Assembly: GCA_021437785.1 (NCBI GenBank)
Contig: JAILYB010000101.1
Location: forward strand, 1,736,001-1,800,000
DNA length: 64,000 bases
Reading direction: 5' to 3'
Source: Rhodomyrtus psidioides
Lineage: Eukaryota > Streptophyta > Magnoliopsida > Myrtales > Myrtaceae
This document shows, piece by piece, positions 1 through 11,052 of the stretch (the stretch's first letter is position 1; every line of letters begins with the position of its first letter). The translations under genes and the position numbers were made by a program. The notes beneath the pieces were generated by a model, which was not told the origin of the DNA, did no database searches, and saw only the letters and a program-made list of their open reading frames with translations.

Positions 1-872
1 CGAACCTTTGATTTATCATACTGGCTATTTGTGTTTCTTCCTCTTCCACGAGTACTTCTTTGATTATGAAAGCACTCATTGCTTCGGGCGAAATCTCATC
101 CGCTTCGTCCACGGCCTCTTCCTTGGAAACTGCCTCTACCGCGTCCTTGGTCACGATCTTGATTGACCCATCGAGTTTGCACAGGGTCACTTCTATGGCC
201 TTTGTCATCTCGGATAGTCAATTGAGATTGGAGTACTTCCTCCACCGGTTCAGACTTGTTTCTTTTCAGTCTTTCTTCATGGGCTTACAACGAACCCATG
301 AGCTCATCGACCGTCATAGAATCGACATCTTTCGATTCCTCGATAGCGACAACGATGTGGTCGAACTTCTTATCCAACGACCGCAGGATTTTTTTGACAA
401 CACGAACATCAGGAACATCTTCGCCATTCCTTTTCATCTGATTCACAATAGCTAAAACTCTTGTGAAATAATCAGAAATCGACTCAGATTCTTTCATACG
501 GAGTACCTTGAACTCGCCTCTCAAAGTTTGAAGGCGGATCTTCTTTACTTTCTCAACACCTTGGTGTGTGGTTTGAAGAATCTCCCATGCCTCCTTGGAT
601 GTAGTAGCATTCGAGACTTTGTCGAACATAGAATCATCTAAGGCTTGAAAGATGATTGACAACCTGAGTTGATCTTTCGAACGAGTCTTCTCCAACGCAT
701 TCCTCTGAGCCTGAGTCAACGCGACATCTTCATCTAGCTCATCATAGCCATTGTTGACAAGATCCCACACACTATGGGCGCTGAGTATGGCTTTCATTCT
801 GGAAGCCCACTTGCCATAGTTTTCTTTGGTGAGAACTGGATACTGAAAAGGAAGGTTGCTTGTTGACGCCAT
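1..872 (-). pseudogene. Ty1/copia gag, decayed and cut by the window edge
   Basis: The minus-strand frame from 872 reads as a copia capsid: an N-terminal segment with LTKENYGKWASRMKAIL, then the UBN2/Retrotran_gag region with ALDDSMFDKV, AWEILQTTHQG, LQTLRGEF and ESISDYFTRV, ending around LDKKFDHIVVAIEESK. I chose the ATG at 872, which follows the PBS, rather than the upstream open codons. Capsid proteins of this family package the element RNA in virus-like particles. The frame is closed by TAA at about 285, where the family normally has a glutamine (CAA to TAA); translation in the same frame then continues into an arginine/glycine-rich stretch, so this is a broken copy. The rest of the element lies left of the window. 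Confidence 0.85.
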
Positions 873-889
873 AATCACGAAACCGTGAA

Positions 890-901
890 GTTCTGATACC
901 A
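890..901 (-). other. Copia primer-binding site (initiator tRNA-Met type)
   Basis: Read on the minus strand the sequence is TGGTATCAGAAC. It is one base off the usual TGGTATCAGAGC that pairs with the 3' end of initiator tRNA-Met, and it lies just after the LTR end and before the gag start. Confidence 0.75.
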
Positions 902-904
902 ATT

Positions 905-1237
905 TGATGAGATAAATCGACTGTGTGGCTCTTAATAAGCACTCTCAAAGGAACTTTGTTCACACACAAGGAAGAGGAGACGGAAGGTGGCTTTTCAATA
1001 TACTATATTCATAATTGATTCACCCATACTGAAATGGTTACAAGACTCACCTATTTATAGGCTTAAAACACGACTCTTGATCTACTCTGGAACATGAACA
1101 GACACAACATTAACTTCACATTGGAATACAAACAGACTCTTGAAATACTCAACTAATTATGACTATTAAATTGGAATACGAACAGACTCTTGAAATACTC
1201 AACTAATTATGTCTATTAAAATTACACAATAATGACA
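905..1237 (-). repeat. Copia 5' LTR (minus strand), outer edge uncertain
   Basis: The edge next to the PBS is TG at 905 on the plus strand (CA on the element strand). A TATA box (minus TATAAATAG, 1051-1059) is placed as expected for an LTR promoter transcribing towards gag. The outer edge is a guess: CA at 1236-1237 gives an LTR of about 333 bp. No second LTR is available for comparison. Confidence 0.55.
1121..1220. repeat. 50-bp direct tandem duplication
   Basis: Two adjacent 50-bp copies (1121-1170 and 1171-1220) begin TTGGAATAC and end ATTAAA, with only two visible base differences. They lie upstream of the LTR TATA box, where duplicated U3 enhancer blocks are often found. Confidence 0.85.
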
Positions 1238-2161
1238 CGTCTTGATTTGTGTATGTGCCATCGGAGCCGAACGATCACTGATAACACTTAATGAATTTGG
1301 TTTAATTTCCAACACAAACAACTCAGATCTGTCGTCTAGTTGAACTAGTAAGTTCGCCAAGACATGCTGATCCAGAGTTCGAAATTTTTTATGTCTTCCA
1401 TTCTCATCAATTTTGAGCAAAGTTAGCATTGACAAAACTTAAGGACTTTCTGGCCGTCATTTTGGGTGTCTACCATAGCATCCCTTATCCAACTGCTTAT
1501 CAGACGCTCATTGCTGAACCTCAACACAATAACCATTAGGGCTTCGATGTCTTTTCTATAAGTTGCATTACGGCCTTAGTGTTTCAAGGACATGTTCCCA
1601 TATGGAAGAATCATGCGCATCCTTCGGTGCTTGTTCCCTTAGGACAATCGCTCTGGACTCATGAGTGCACTTTCTAGCTATTTCTCCTGCTATAGCTTGA
1701 GTTTCTAAAGAGTGAACTACTCAAACTGCACAGTGGTAGAATAGCTCCCAAGAAAGATGATCATCCAAACTTAGCACCACGTCCACTGTCATTTTGCTGC
1801 AAACTTGTTCTGATTTAGTCACCAAGATTACGTTGCTACCTTTCTGTGGGCGTTGGATTAGGAATCCGCATTGACTCCAGATTAGAATTGAGGAATGTCA
1901 TTGAGAGCAAGTAAGAATTTATCGCGCTCCTGCACTCCTTTCACCAAATATGAGATGTTAGCTTTCAAAGGCTTTATGATATTGCTCCGCAATCTCCTCT
2001 GGCACCTCTTTCGTGTTGTGTTCTCAGGAAGATAAGCCAAGTCGTCAAAATCGCAGAATCGTTCAATTGTTAGATCACAGTATCCTTCTCTCCTATCTTT
2101 CCCATGAATTCCATTTTTTCCAATATCTGAACATCTAATGTGATCCATAACAATTAACAAG
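1238..2161. other. Unassigned stretch between two copia remnants
   Basis: Only short open stretches are present (minus strand about 1199-1435 and 1882-2160). Neither resembles a family I recognise, and stops separate them. It may be the remains of a host gene or of an older element; I see no RNA gene and no clear repeat here. Confidence 0.4.
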
Positions 2162-2347
2162 TGTTATGTCATGTGTTAAGTCACGTGGGCTTTTACTTTC
2201 TTTATATTATTTTATTTATTGTGTTTATTATGAGACATTATCTATTATAAATACAAGACGTGTACCCAACGTAGGGTTTACACGGTTTTCTCCTCACGTT
2301 CTCTCTAACGTCACTCTCTCCTCTCTACCTCTTCTCTGCCGCTTTCA
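2162..2347 (+). repeat. Short copia 5' LTR
   Basis: The LTR starts TGTTATGTC and ends GCTTTCA, directly followed by a PBS. A TATA box, TATAAATA, lies at 2246-2253. About 186 bp is short but within the range of copia LTRs. The 3' LTR is not in the window. Confidence 0.7.
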
Positions 2348-2359
2348 TGGTATTAGAGC
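2348..2359 (+). other. Copia primer-binding site
   Basis: TGGTATTAGAGC, directly after the LTR, is a one-base variant of the initiator tRNA-Met binding site. Confidence 0.8.
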
Positions 2360-2661
2360 AAGGTTTTGTTACATCCCTTGTTTTGATCGGTCCTCACTTT
2401 CTTCTCCTTCTTCTTTTCTTTTTTCTCTTCTCTTCCATAATGGGTACACAAAAGCATGGCTTTTAAGCCCCTCGATTCCTGTTGAGGTTGAGGTTCTGTG
2501 TTTTTCTACATCGTCTCCTGTCGCAACCTACCCAGCGGTGTAGGCTGGTTTTCTACTTTCAGTCTTGAAGTGCTGGTGTTGTTATCTTCTTGCTCCGGTC
2601 CGGAGGTGCCGGATTCTTTGTGTAGAGACCTAGCAAGTGTCTCCTTTCTTTTGCAACGACA

Positions 2662-4711
2662 ATGGCAGGAGATGATCCACAAAAAGGATGTGAACATGGG
2701 TGGTGGTTTTAAAGCAGACTCTGGAGGCTCCTGCAGTACCGAGGGTGTCGTATCTTTCCCAACGAGACTGTCAGATGAAAAATTGGAAGGAGCCCCAAAT
2801 TTTCAGATTTGGCAAAAGACTATTCTCGTCTGTTTAAAAGGTATGGGCAAGGCTAAATACTTAACTGATTTGCCTCTTGAGTCTACCAATCCTAATTATT
2901 TGAATTGAGAGATTGAAGAGAACCGTATCTTCGGACTTCTCTTAAATTCTATGGATCGTAAAGTTAAGGTTATGATTGCTAATTGTCCAACGGTTCGAGA
3001 TGTGTGGAATCGTTTGACTATGTTATATTCAAACACCAACAATAAATCTCGCGTGTGTGATGTGTTGAAGAAATTATTTCAACTTAATCAGGAGGAGCGG
3101 TCTATTCAAGAGTTTTATACAGAGTTTCAGGCCCTATTTGATGAACTTGATTTGTTGTGGCCAATTCCAACTAGTCCTGCAGAGATGATTGCACAGAGGG
3201 AGCAACTCGGTGTTATGTGTTTCTTTTCGGGTCTTCATCCTGGACTTGAGTCAATTAAAAACCAAATCCTCTCTGAGAGGGTTCTCATGTCTATTCCTGA
3301 AGTCTATAATCGATTAAGTAGTGTTACCATTGGAGCTCATACTCCGTATGTGCAACAAGAATCTATTGACAAGTCTGCCTTGTTCTCTTCTTTTGGAAGT
3401 GGTGCATCACGCGGTGGTCGTGGAGGCCGTGGAGGCCGCGGTGGCCGTGGAGGCCGTGTTGGTAATAAAGATCAGCGTATTTGCCATCATTGTGGTATTC
3501 CGGTCATCTAATGAGCAACTGTTATAAGTTGCATGGTTATCCGAGTAGTAACAAGGTGGCTGATACCTCAATACCTACATCTTCTGAGATCCAAGAGTCC
3601 CCTCCTATTGCCGGGAGGAGAATGATTGAGATGACTGATGAGGAATTTTCACGATATATTCAGTTTCAGATAGAGGGGCAAGCTTCTACTGCTACATATG
3701 CACAAATAGGTAATCATACGGCATGCGTTTCCATGTCTCGTGGCAAATGGGTTGTTGATTCTAGTGCTTCAGATCACCTAACAGGGATGATAGGTAATCT
3801 TCCAACCTATTCCTCTTCATCACATGTTAGTGCTATTACTGTGGCGGATGGCTCTTCAACAATTGTAAAGGGAAGTGGGACTTCCTGTCTTACATCAGAT
3901 TTAACATTGTCTTCTGTGCTTTATGTTTCGAGTTCACCCTTTAATCTACTATCGGTTAGTCAGATCACAAAACAGTTAAATTGTTCCGTCTCATTTTTCC
4001 CTGATTGTTGTATTTTTCAGGATCTTTTGACGAGGAAGGCCATTGGTAGAGGAAGGGTCGAAGGAGGAATCTATATTATTGAAGGTACACCACCGTCAGT
4101 TGCCTACTCCGCCACATCCCCTAGTCCATACGCGAGATTCACTGTCGTCTCGGCCATCCAGCTCCTACTACCCTCCAAAAGTTATATCCTCAATTTAAGA
4201 ATGTCTCCTTTGAATGTGAGTCGTGTCAGTTTGCTAAGCACAATCATGTGCCTTATTTTCCTAGAGTCAATAAAAGAGTGTCAACTCCATTTGAGTTAGT
4301 CCATTCAGACGTATGGGGTCCTTGTCCTGTTGTGTCAAAGCTTGGCTTCAGATATTATGTAACCTTTGTTGATGACCATTCACGGATGACGTGGGTCTAT
4401 TTAATGAAAAATCGTTCTGAGGTGTTCCAAATTTTGTGTGAATTTTATGCTGAAGTTCAAACTCAATTCTCTACTTCTATTAAATGTTTGCGCAGTGATA
4501 ATGGTCGGGAATATTTATCCTCTCAATTCCAATCATTTCTTTCATGCAATGGTGTTATTAATCAAACTTCTTGCCCTGATACACTGCAACAGAATGGTGT
4601 AGCAGAACGCAAGAATAGGCATCTGTTAGAGGTTGCTCGTGCTCTCTTGTTCCAGCATAATGTTCCTCAGTCATTCTGGGCAGATGCAGTTTTGATCGCT
4701 CGTTATCTTAT
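2662..4711 (+). pseudogene. Ty1/copia gag-pol, broken and truncated in integrase
   Basis: In order: a capsid region (FPTRLSDEKLEGAPNFQIW, later RVCDVLKKLFQLNQ and EFQALFDELD), a glycine/arginine-rich stretch, a CCHC zinc knuckle (CHHC...CYKLHGYP, 3483-3545), an aspartic protease site reading DSSASDH instead of DSGASDH (about 3755-3780), the GAG-pre-integrase region, and an integrase core with HSDVWGP, FVDDHSR, the catalytic-type SDNGREY and NGVAERKNR. It is not functional: a stop at 2906-2908 (a tryptophan in relatives) splits the capsid, a frameshift falls inside the zinc knuckle near 3490-3511, and another frame change follows the protease. Reverse transcriptase and RNase H are missing because element A inserts at 4712. 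Confidence 0.9.
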
Positions 4712-5568
4712 TGTTGACACCTGATTTCTGACCATCTATTATTGTGATTTTTATTCTGTAAAATTAATTAAAAATATAAAAAAGTCATAAAATCACAAAA
4801 TAAACTTTGGAAGCCTTGGCTTGGCCTTAGGAACCAATTTTGAACAAAAAAGATTTTTTGGTATTTTTTAATATTTTTCGAATTTATTTAATTATTAAAA
4901 ATACCCAAAAAAATTAGAAAAATATCATTCGTGGTCAGAAAAATGCACAAAAATATTCAATAATTTTGTTTTAATTTCCTCTTCAAGTGTGTAACCTTAA
5001 ATCTTGAAAATTCGGCTCGGGTCACTATGTTTCTTCACAAACATAAACCCAAATCGGGCATAAAAAATCCTTTTCGAGTCTTTTAGTTTTCTATTCTCAC
5101 TTTTTATAAGCTATGACATTGGATTCTAAAGTCTTGAAGTGCAATTGAGTCAATTTTCCCCCCAATTTGATCAATTTTAGCCAAAAGGGCTTAATTGCAC
5201 AATTTTCTTTCAATTTAGTCTCCGGTTTCGCGAATCTTGAAATTAAATTTCATACGGACATACCCATTAAAATTAAGCACCTCTACCCTATAGTTTTCAT
5301 CATGCTGAATCCATTGGTGGCCTCAATTTGAACTAATTCGGTCGTTTGGGCCCTCGATTAAGCAAAAATCAATTTCGGATCCTAAGGGTAATTTGGGGTT
5401 TTCATTAAATTTCAACCAATTGATTCACGAAAATACCCATATTTGATAGAAAAAATGTCAAGGAGTCCGATTTTGCCATAAATTTCATGAAAATAGGTCA
5501 ATTTGGGGCCCAATTTGATCGAATTGGCCGAACCGGGCCGGTCGGGTCAGACCCGACCCGACCCGACC

Positions 5569-5593
5569 GGGTCTGCAACTTAGTTGCAGACCC
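5569..5593. repeat. Perfect 12+1+12 inverted repeat in LTR A
   Basis: GGGTCTGCAACT, one T, then its exact reverse complement AGTTGCAGACCC. The start of the 3' LTR keeps it unchanged at about 19484-19508. It could fold as a DNA cruciform or RNA hairpin. Confidence 0.9.
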
Positions 5594-6483
5594 ACCGGCC
5601 GAAAGCAGAGGCAAACAAGGGAGGCCCGCCGCGGATTTTTCTTTGCAAAAGAATGTCATGGGGGGGAGTGTCGATGGATGGTGGTCGAAGGTGGGCGTTC
5701 CACTACCAAATAAAGCGGTCGGCCATGTGCGAAAAGGGGGATTCTCGGTTTTGAACCGAGCGGAACCATGAGAGGGAGGAGTTTTTTTTTCGAGCGAGAC
5801 GGAGGCTGAGCAGGGATCATCGACCTTCAGGATGACACACCAGTCATCACCAAAGCATCGGCTGCCGTCGATAAGGCCCGGACAGGTCGGTATTTCTTTG
5901 AAACTCCAATTTCATTATCGCGCGCCATATGTTCGATGAAATGCCCGAATGGGCTTCGTATTTTTCGAGTCTCGGCCGTAGCTCCCCGGCCTCATTTCGT
6001 GCGAATATAGTCTAAAAGTTGTTCCCTCACCGACTCTACGCTTGTTACGACCTTTCTCTTGCATTAAAATTCAATGAAAATGGAGCTCAAAGCTCCACCG
6101 GCTTTGACTCAGATCGGGACTTCGGCGAGGAGGTTCGCGCGGTCGCCGACCCCAACGGGAACTCAGGTAAGCTTCTAAGCTCAATTTGAATGTTGTATGA
6201 TCGAGCAGAATCAAGCTTGGAACGAAAATAAATTTCTGCAATTTTCTCGCCGGCGCTGGGACTACGAGTGTCCGATTCATCGCTTATCCGATGGCGCCGG
6301 GGCCATGTTTTCGTTGGATGTCGGTATGGGGTTCGTCCGGAGTCGATTGGTATTGAGGTCGCGCTTTAATTCTGTCATTTTTACGTCGGTTTGGGGTCCT
6401 CCGGCGAGACTTCCGGCAGTTTCGTCGGAATTAACACTGTTCACCGTCTTCCCCAGTGACTCCCTTACCGGTCAACGGTCAAC

Positions 6484-6735
6484 GCTGACGTGGCATGCCA
6501 CGTCAGCTGCCACGTCAGCGTAGGGGGTCCACGGCCGATTAAAATAAACCCAGATCGGACGGCCGTGGTTCAGCCACGTGTCGCGATCTGGGATTTTCTA
6601 AAAAATAAAAAAATATTTTCAGAATTAATAAATTATTTTCGATTAATTTGATCTGATGGTTTAGATTTGGCCACGTGGCTTTTCGTGGGTCGTCTGATCT
6701 AGCCGAAGATCGGACGTACGAAACGAAGCCACGTG
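6484..6735. promoter_or_regulatory. G-box / ACGT cluster in LTR A U3
   Basis: A perfect 24-bp palindrome (6484-6507) contains TGACGTGG and CCACGTCA head to head, and another CCACGTCAGC follows at 6510-6519. Three CACGTG cores lie at 6575-6580, 6672-6677 and 6730-6735. In plants ACGT-core sites of this kind bind bZIP and bHLH factors, often in stress or light responses. The spacing and density within 250 bp look like an enhancer. Binding is inferred, not shown. Confidence 0.6.
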
Positions 6736-7009
6736 GCACGGTATAGACCGTTTGATCCGTGGATTTTCGGGTAATTAAGAAAATGATTAAAAAAAAATCA
6801 ATAAATCAAAAACGGCGCCGTTTTGGTCGTGGAGAGGGCGGGCCGGGCCTGGGTCGCGGGTCCGGGTCATGGGCCGGGTCTGACCCGACCCGACCCGAAA
6901 AATATTTTTAAATATTAAAAATTCAGAAAATAATAAAAAATTCAATAAAAAATAGAAAATCAATAAAAAACATAAAAAATCGGGAAAAATTCAGAAAAAT
7001 TCTAAAAAA

Positions 7010-7260
7010 TTCCACAAAATAGGAAATGGCCATATTCAACTGGCCACAACCTGTTTCGGGTCTTTCGGCCCTCGGTCTTTTCAAAAATGACGATTTTGCC
7101 CTTCCGGCAAACCGTCTTCCAAAAAAATTCTAAAAATTCTAGAAAAATCCCAAAAAATGGGAAATGGCCACAAACAACTGGCCATGGAATATCTTGGGTA
7201 ATTCGGTATCCAAATCTTCCAAAAATTGACAATTTTGCCCTTCGGGCTAAATCGCCTCCA
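7010..7260 (+). repeat. LTR A subrepeats, two units of about 125 bp
   Basis: Two degenerate copies share AAATGGCCA, CAACTGGCCA and GATTTTGCCCTTC in the same order (about 7010-7110 and 7135-7255). Element B has three copies at the same LTR position. Confidence 0.7.
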
Positions 7261-7838
7261 AATCCTCTCATCTTACCCCGGTCCTAAATCACATCTTCCC
7301 TGAGCCCTTATGACTATGTTAGGAAGCCATTGACTGGAATTGATGTGCATCGATGAGATTTATTTATACACTTGTTTGCGTTTTTCATTAAAATTGATTG
7401 TGGTTGATAGGATAGTCTTTCAATCTGCCTGAAACCTTGAATCAATCTTACCCCATCCAAAATTGCGCCTGCATGAACTCTTAGCTAGGAGAATCACTCG
7501 CGTTAGGTACCGAAAGGGCGTTAGTAATGACACCAACGTAACCAAGTTCCCGAACCCAAAATCTCTGGTTCTGCAGAACTGATCGATCTCTCGCAATCGA
7601 TCAGTAAGGTTTCCCGTCTACCCTCCAAGAAAGACCGGTGGCGACTCCAAATGCATGCACAAGTTGCACATGCCACCACGACCACACTGAAGGTCGAAAG
7701 CGATCGACTCTTATTGTCGAATCCCTCAAAACATACTCCCGCCGCGATTTGGTATGGGCCTGGGAGGGCTCGCGCCGATCCAAGACACGCGATCGGTAAT
7801 CCATTAGCCGCGTCCGCTTTCGGACGGGTCGCAACAGC

Positions 7839-7857
7839 TGGCGATTCCACTGGGGAC
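7839..7857 (+). other. Primer-binding site, element A
   Basis: TGGCGATTCCACTGGGGAC, two bases after the LTR end. The same 19-mer, with one or two changes, follows every LTR of this superfamily in the window. As I recall, Ogre-type elements prime from tRNA-Arg; the tRNA match should be checked. Confidence 0.8.
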
Positions 7858-9691
7858 TTTTTGTTCTAGAACCTATCGTTCTAGATCTCAAGTGGACTTA
7901 GGCCGTAATTAAAACGCTGAGTGATTTTTCTAACCATGCAGGCGCTCTTGAAGTTGAGGTAAGTCCGCTTACGATAGGTGTTATATGTTTTGCAGATTGG
8001 AGAAATAAGGGGTGTAGTCTGTGATTAACATTGTCTTATGCAGGTTGGCGTAGGAATGTATGTTGTGTGGATGATTTGAAGCGCTGATTGATAAACTGTT
8101 GTGCATGACTTGCATCGTGATGATCACGACACATGGACACACACAACCGCGCCTAAAACCCCGGGCGCCGCCTTTAGGAACACAATAGAAGGAATTGAAA
8201 ATGGAATCTCCGTGAGGAAAGACACGGGGTAATCCACTTTTCAATTTCACTCGCTTCGAACTATGGATCGAGTCCCAATGCAACGATAGCTGTGCAATGG
8301 AATCGGCTCTTTCTAGAACTCGAGGTGAGAACCTTAACCTTAGGTGCCAAACCCTCTGATTTTTAGAAGTTTACCATCACTTGTTTCATGCGCATGTCTT
8401 TGGGCGGTTGGTACACCTAAAACCGCACATAAGTCGACGAGTTGGGTTGGTAAGACTCTCTATCCCCCCAAATCTATCACTGTTCATATAAATATAGGCA
8501 TTTCATTCATTGCATTCTGGTGATTAGATTAAATGCCATTTCGAGGATAGATATGTGCGTTTGTCCCTAACGTCCTTGATAGAAGACGAGGAGGGTGATA
8601 TCCCACGACGAACACCGAGTGTGCGATAAAGGAGCATACTATGGACATTATTGAGGTATCATCCAATGAAGATGACGAGTTGGGGTAAGTGATCCTGAAG
8701 GCACAGATCAAAACTAGGGCATCCTTAAACGTTAGGATCACATTCCTTTATTTCATTTTCCATCACTAGTCCTCTTGTATAGGGTTTATTTTTACTGAGG
8801 TTTTCTCTATCTCACCCCTTAGAGCGATTTTATTAGGGATCTATTGGTGTATACATTCAGATGGAACTTGCTTGTATTTCTTTTAACGGGTCATTGGAAT
8901 GTGATAGTGGCATTTTTTCTAATCATCCGAATACTCCCAAGTCAAGTTTATAATTCCTTTAGAGGAAATTAAAATTGGAAGTCTTGCACGACCTTTTGGT
9001 CGTGTGAGGTAATCCAACCCCAATTTCGCTAGAAGGAACTACACACTTGAATTGGTTCATGCATGTTGTACACCACTGGTAATTCACGATAATTGATCAA
9101 GAATATCAGCGTAGTTTCAAATTTAATGACGAGATAGATGTCCAAACTACTTTCGTTCTTAGCGAACGACCTTAATTTGGATGCCATATCTTCAATTGAA
9201 TTTAAAATACGTTATTATGTCTTGCACTTTTGAGTAATTCATTCCTCTTGAAATTAATCAAAAGCGATTATCGTGAATTACATTCCTTTCAATAGTATGC
9301 TTTCTTTCGAGGAATATTGATAAAAACTTTTCGCACAAGATTAAAACCCTTGTAAAAGTTCTTGTCCTTATTAATCACGAGCAAGCATAAGATTGAAAGG
9401 GGTCTATGCTTTCTTTTTCAGATTATTCCTTCTGACTCGGTCTTTTCATTTGCAGGTGAAAAACAAGTAGTATAGAGAAATCTTTTCTTGGACAAATCTG
9501 CGACTATTCTTCCATCTGATCATGAGCGAGTTATAAAATCAGGACGTATTTGCTCGGCTTATTGATATTATGGTTCGGCTCACCCAAGTTGAAGATGTTT
9601 GGATGCTCGAAGAAATGAACCATACAGAAGTTAAAACACATACACGAGAACTTTCATTTATTTTGCTCAGCGGAGAGTTTTCAGAAGCAGG
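7858..9691 (+). other. 5' leader of element A with splice-like signals and the antisense gene's 3' flank
   Basis: Just after the PBS an acceptor-like ATGCAG, a short GCGCTCTTGAAG block and a donor-like GAGGTAAGT (about 7937-7966) recur in B, C and D. Further TGCAG sites follow near 7995 and 8040. Around 8570-8690 a decayed short reading frame matches the acidic exon described in element E, then GGGGTAAGTGATCC. The rest (8870-9691) is AT-rich and includes an imperfect inverted repeat. I see no gag. Confidence 0.5.
9079..9283. repeat. Imperfect inverted repeat downstream of the antisense gene (A)
   Basis: The left arm starts GTAATTCACGATAAT and the right arm is its inverse, ATTATCGTGAATTAC; inner parts (ATGTCCAAA against TTTGGATGCC) also pair. 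The right arm has about 40 extra bases. Elements D and E keep the same structure. Confidence 0.6.
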
Positions 9692-10429
9692 TCATACAAT
9701 TCGGGGTGGAAAAGTAAAGCCAAAGTGAGCCCTAATTAACAACACAAAGGATCCCAACTGACCCTCCATGTTATTAATGCTCTGCTCATACTCCCAACTC
9801 CGCATGTCATGGTCGACAAGCCTGAGGAGAAGACTTCTGCATTCTCCCTTAACTTCGGCGACCTTGGCCTCGTGTTCTTCGGTGACTATTTCCAGGTCCC
9901 GAACCAGTCCATTCCCGCGAGCTATGTCCGTGGTTATCTTGTCGAGCCGTTCTTCCTGCCAGTTGCTCTGAAGCCTCAACAGGACATTGCGGCGGTCATG
10001 CTCGCCGGTGGTCAGGGATAGGGCCAATTGATCCACCAGATTTCTCCTCTCGCGAAGCAACGTCGCGACCCGCTCATTAGCAAACTCGACGGCCCTTTTG
10101 TAACTATCAACCAGATAGTTGGTCAGCACCAAATGATCAGATCGATCCTCATAACGAGCTCGCAAGACGCGAGCCACGAGAACCTCCCGATTAGCAACAC
10201 TATAGGCCTCTAAGGAGTGTGCAAAGAGAGTCGGGAAAGTTCTATATTCCCTCCCCAGTGTAGTACCTTCGAGAGAAGTGGTATCAAGGTCCTCGAGCAG
10301 GACACGGATTTCATCCTCGGTCGCAGAATGATCGGTTATGTGCGCGTAACCGCGACCCAGTAGGTTATAAAGCTTTTCCCACTGGGCCGAGACATCAGTT
10401 GAAAAAGTACGTACGGGAGAGGAGGCCAT
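9692..10429 (-). CDS. Antisense retrotransposon ORF, helical protein of 245 aa (A)
   Basis: This is an intact 245-codon frame opposite in sense to the element, starting MASSPVRTFSTDV. Most of it is charged and helical: QWEKLYNLLGRGYAHI at the N-terminus, RARYEDRSDHLVLTNYLVDSYKRAVEFANERVATLLRE in short heptad-like runs in the middle, EEHEAKVAEVKGECRSLLLRL later, and a conserved hydrophobic end FGFTFPP. There is no signal peptide, membrane segment, zinc finger or catalytic motif. D carries a 245-aa copy and E a more diverged 243-aa copy, all open, which argues for a real protein. The gene diverges from HB1, 623 bp away. Antisense ORFs of unknown function are known in some Tat elements such as Grande; I cannot show homology. 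Confidence 0.75.
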   Translation of the reverse strand: MASSPVRTFSTDVSAQWEKLYNLLGRGYAHITDHSATEDEIRVLLEDLDTTSLEGTTLGREYRTFPTLFAHSLEAYSVANREVLVARVLRARYEDRSDHLVLTNYLVDSYKRAVEFANERVATLLRERRNLVDQLALSLTTGEHDRRNVLLRLQSNWQEERLDKITTDIARGNGLVRDLEIVTEEHEAKVAEVKGECRSLLLRLVDHDMRSWEYEQSINNMEGQLGSFVLLIRAHFGFTFPPRIV

Positions 10430-10529
10430 TTGCGTTGGGTTGGCTTGAGAATAAGACGAGGCTAATAGAGAGATTAGAAGGAAGAAGCTGATTATGAGAG
10501 AACGCTAACCTGCCATACGTTAATCCCTC

Positions 10530-10537
10530 ATTTTATA
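10530..10537 (-). promoter_or_regulatory. TATA box of the antisense gene (A)
   Basis: On the minus strand CTCGAGTTGCTATAAAAT lies about 100 bp before the antisense ATG. D and E have the same CTCGAGTTGCTATAAAA at the same distance. Confidence 0.7.
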
Positions 10538-11052
10538 GCAACTCGAGGATGATGAAGGGTCTCAGTAATAATGCTGGTGGAGCCCAGTTAGGGGTAAAGC
10601 AGGAGGTTCCCTCATGAGAACCATTGGATTCGTTTCGGTCCACGATTTCCGGCTCATCAATTAAAAGATGTAAAAGATTTGTCGGGATCACCATTATTAG
10701 AGTTAGGTGGGAGGTAAGCGCAACTATCGAAGAGAGCCCTAACAGGATTTGGCAGTCCCATCACGTTGAAAAGCTAAGCGAGAAATTCAAGGTCTTGAGG
10801 GGGAACGTTTGCCTAATGATGCTTGAAGAGCGTCTCCTGAACATACAAAGCCACTCGAAGAAAACTTTATAGGGAGTGAGCATACAGGAGAGAGTGGAGA
10901 ACTCTGAGTGGGCAAGAACCAATCAGACATTTCTCAATCCAACATATTTAAGAGGTTACTGTCAGCTGCTAGAGGCGACTGACTCAAAAATCTCAGAAAT
11001 TGAACTATATAGGGATCTCGAAGATTCCAAGATCAAGTCTAACGCCAAAACC

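Larger units (their letters stand above)
4712..7836 (+). repeat. Element A 5' LTR
   Basis: Starts TGTTGACACC and ends GGTCGCAACA, directly before the PBS. It is 3125 bp long, which fits the long LTRs of Tat/Ogre elements. The first part is AT-rich. The middle (about 5540-6900) is GC-rich with CCCGACCCGACC runs, a perfect hairpin and a G-box cluster. The last part (from about 7010) has two subrepeats and a conserved U5-like end shared with B, C and D. The short frames inside it are not conserved and I do not call them genes. Confidence 0.9.

Noticed and set aside
1882..2160. 92-codon minus frame between the copia remnants
   Set aside because: No recognised family, no flanking coding continuation; kept only as part of an unassigned stretch.
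5487..5771. 94-codon plus frame in LTR A with GPVGSDPTRPD
   Set aside because: Frame is broken by indels in the 3' LTR copy; the sequence is CCCGACCCGACC-type simple repeat.
7839..7857. PBS considered as a tRNA gene fragment
   Set aside because: Only 19 nt match the 3' end of a tRNA, and the site follows each LTR at a fixed distance of two to three bases; no full tRNA is present in the window.
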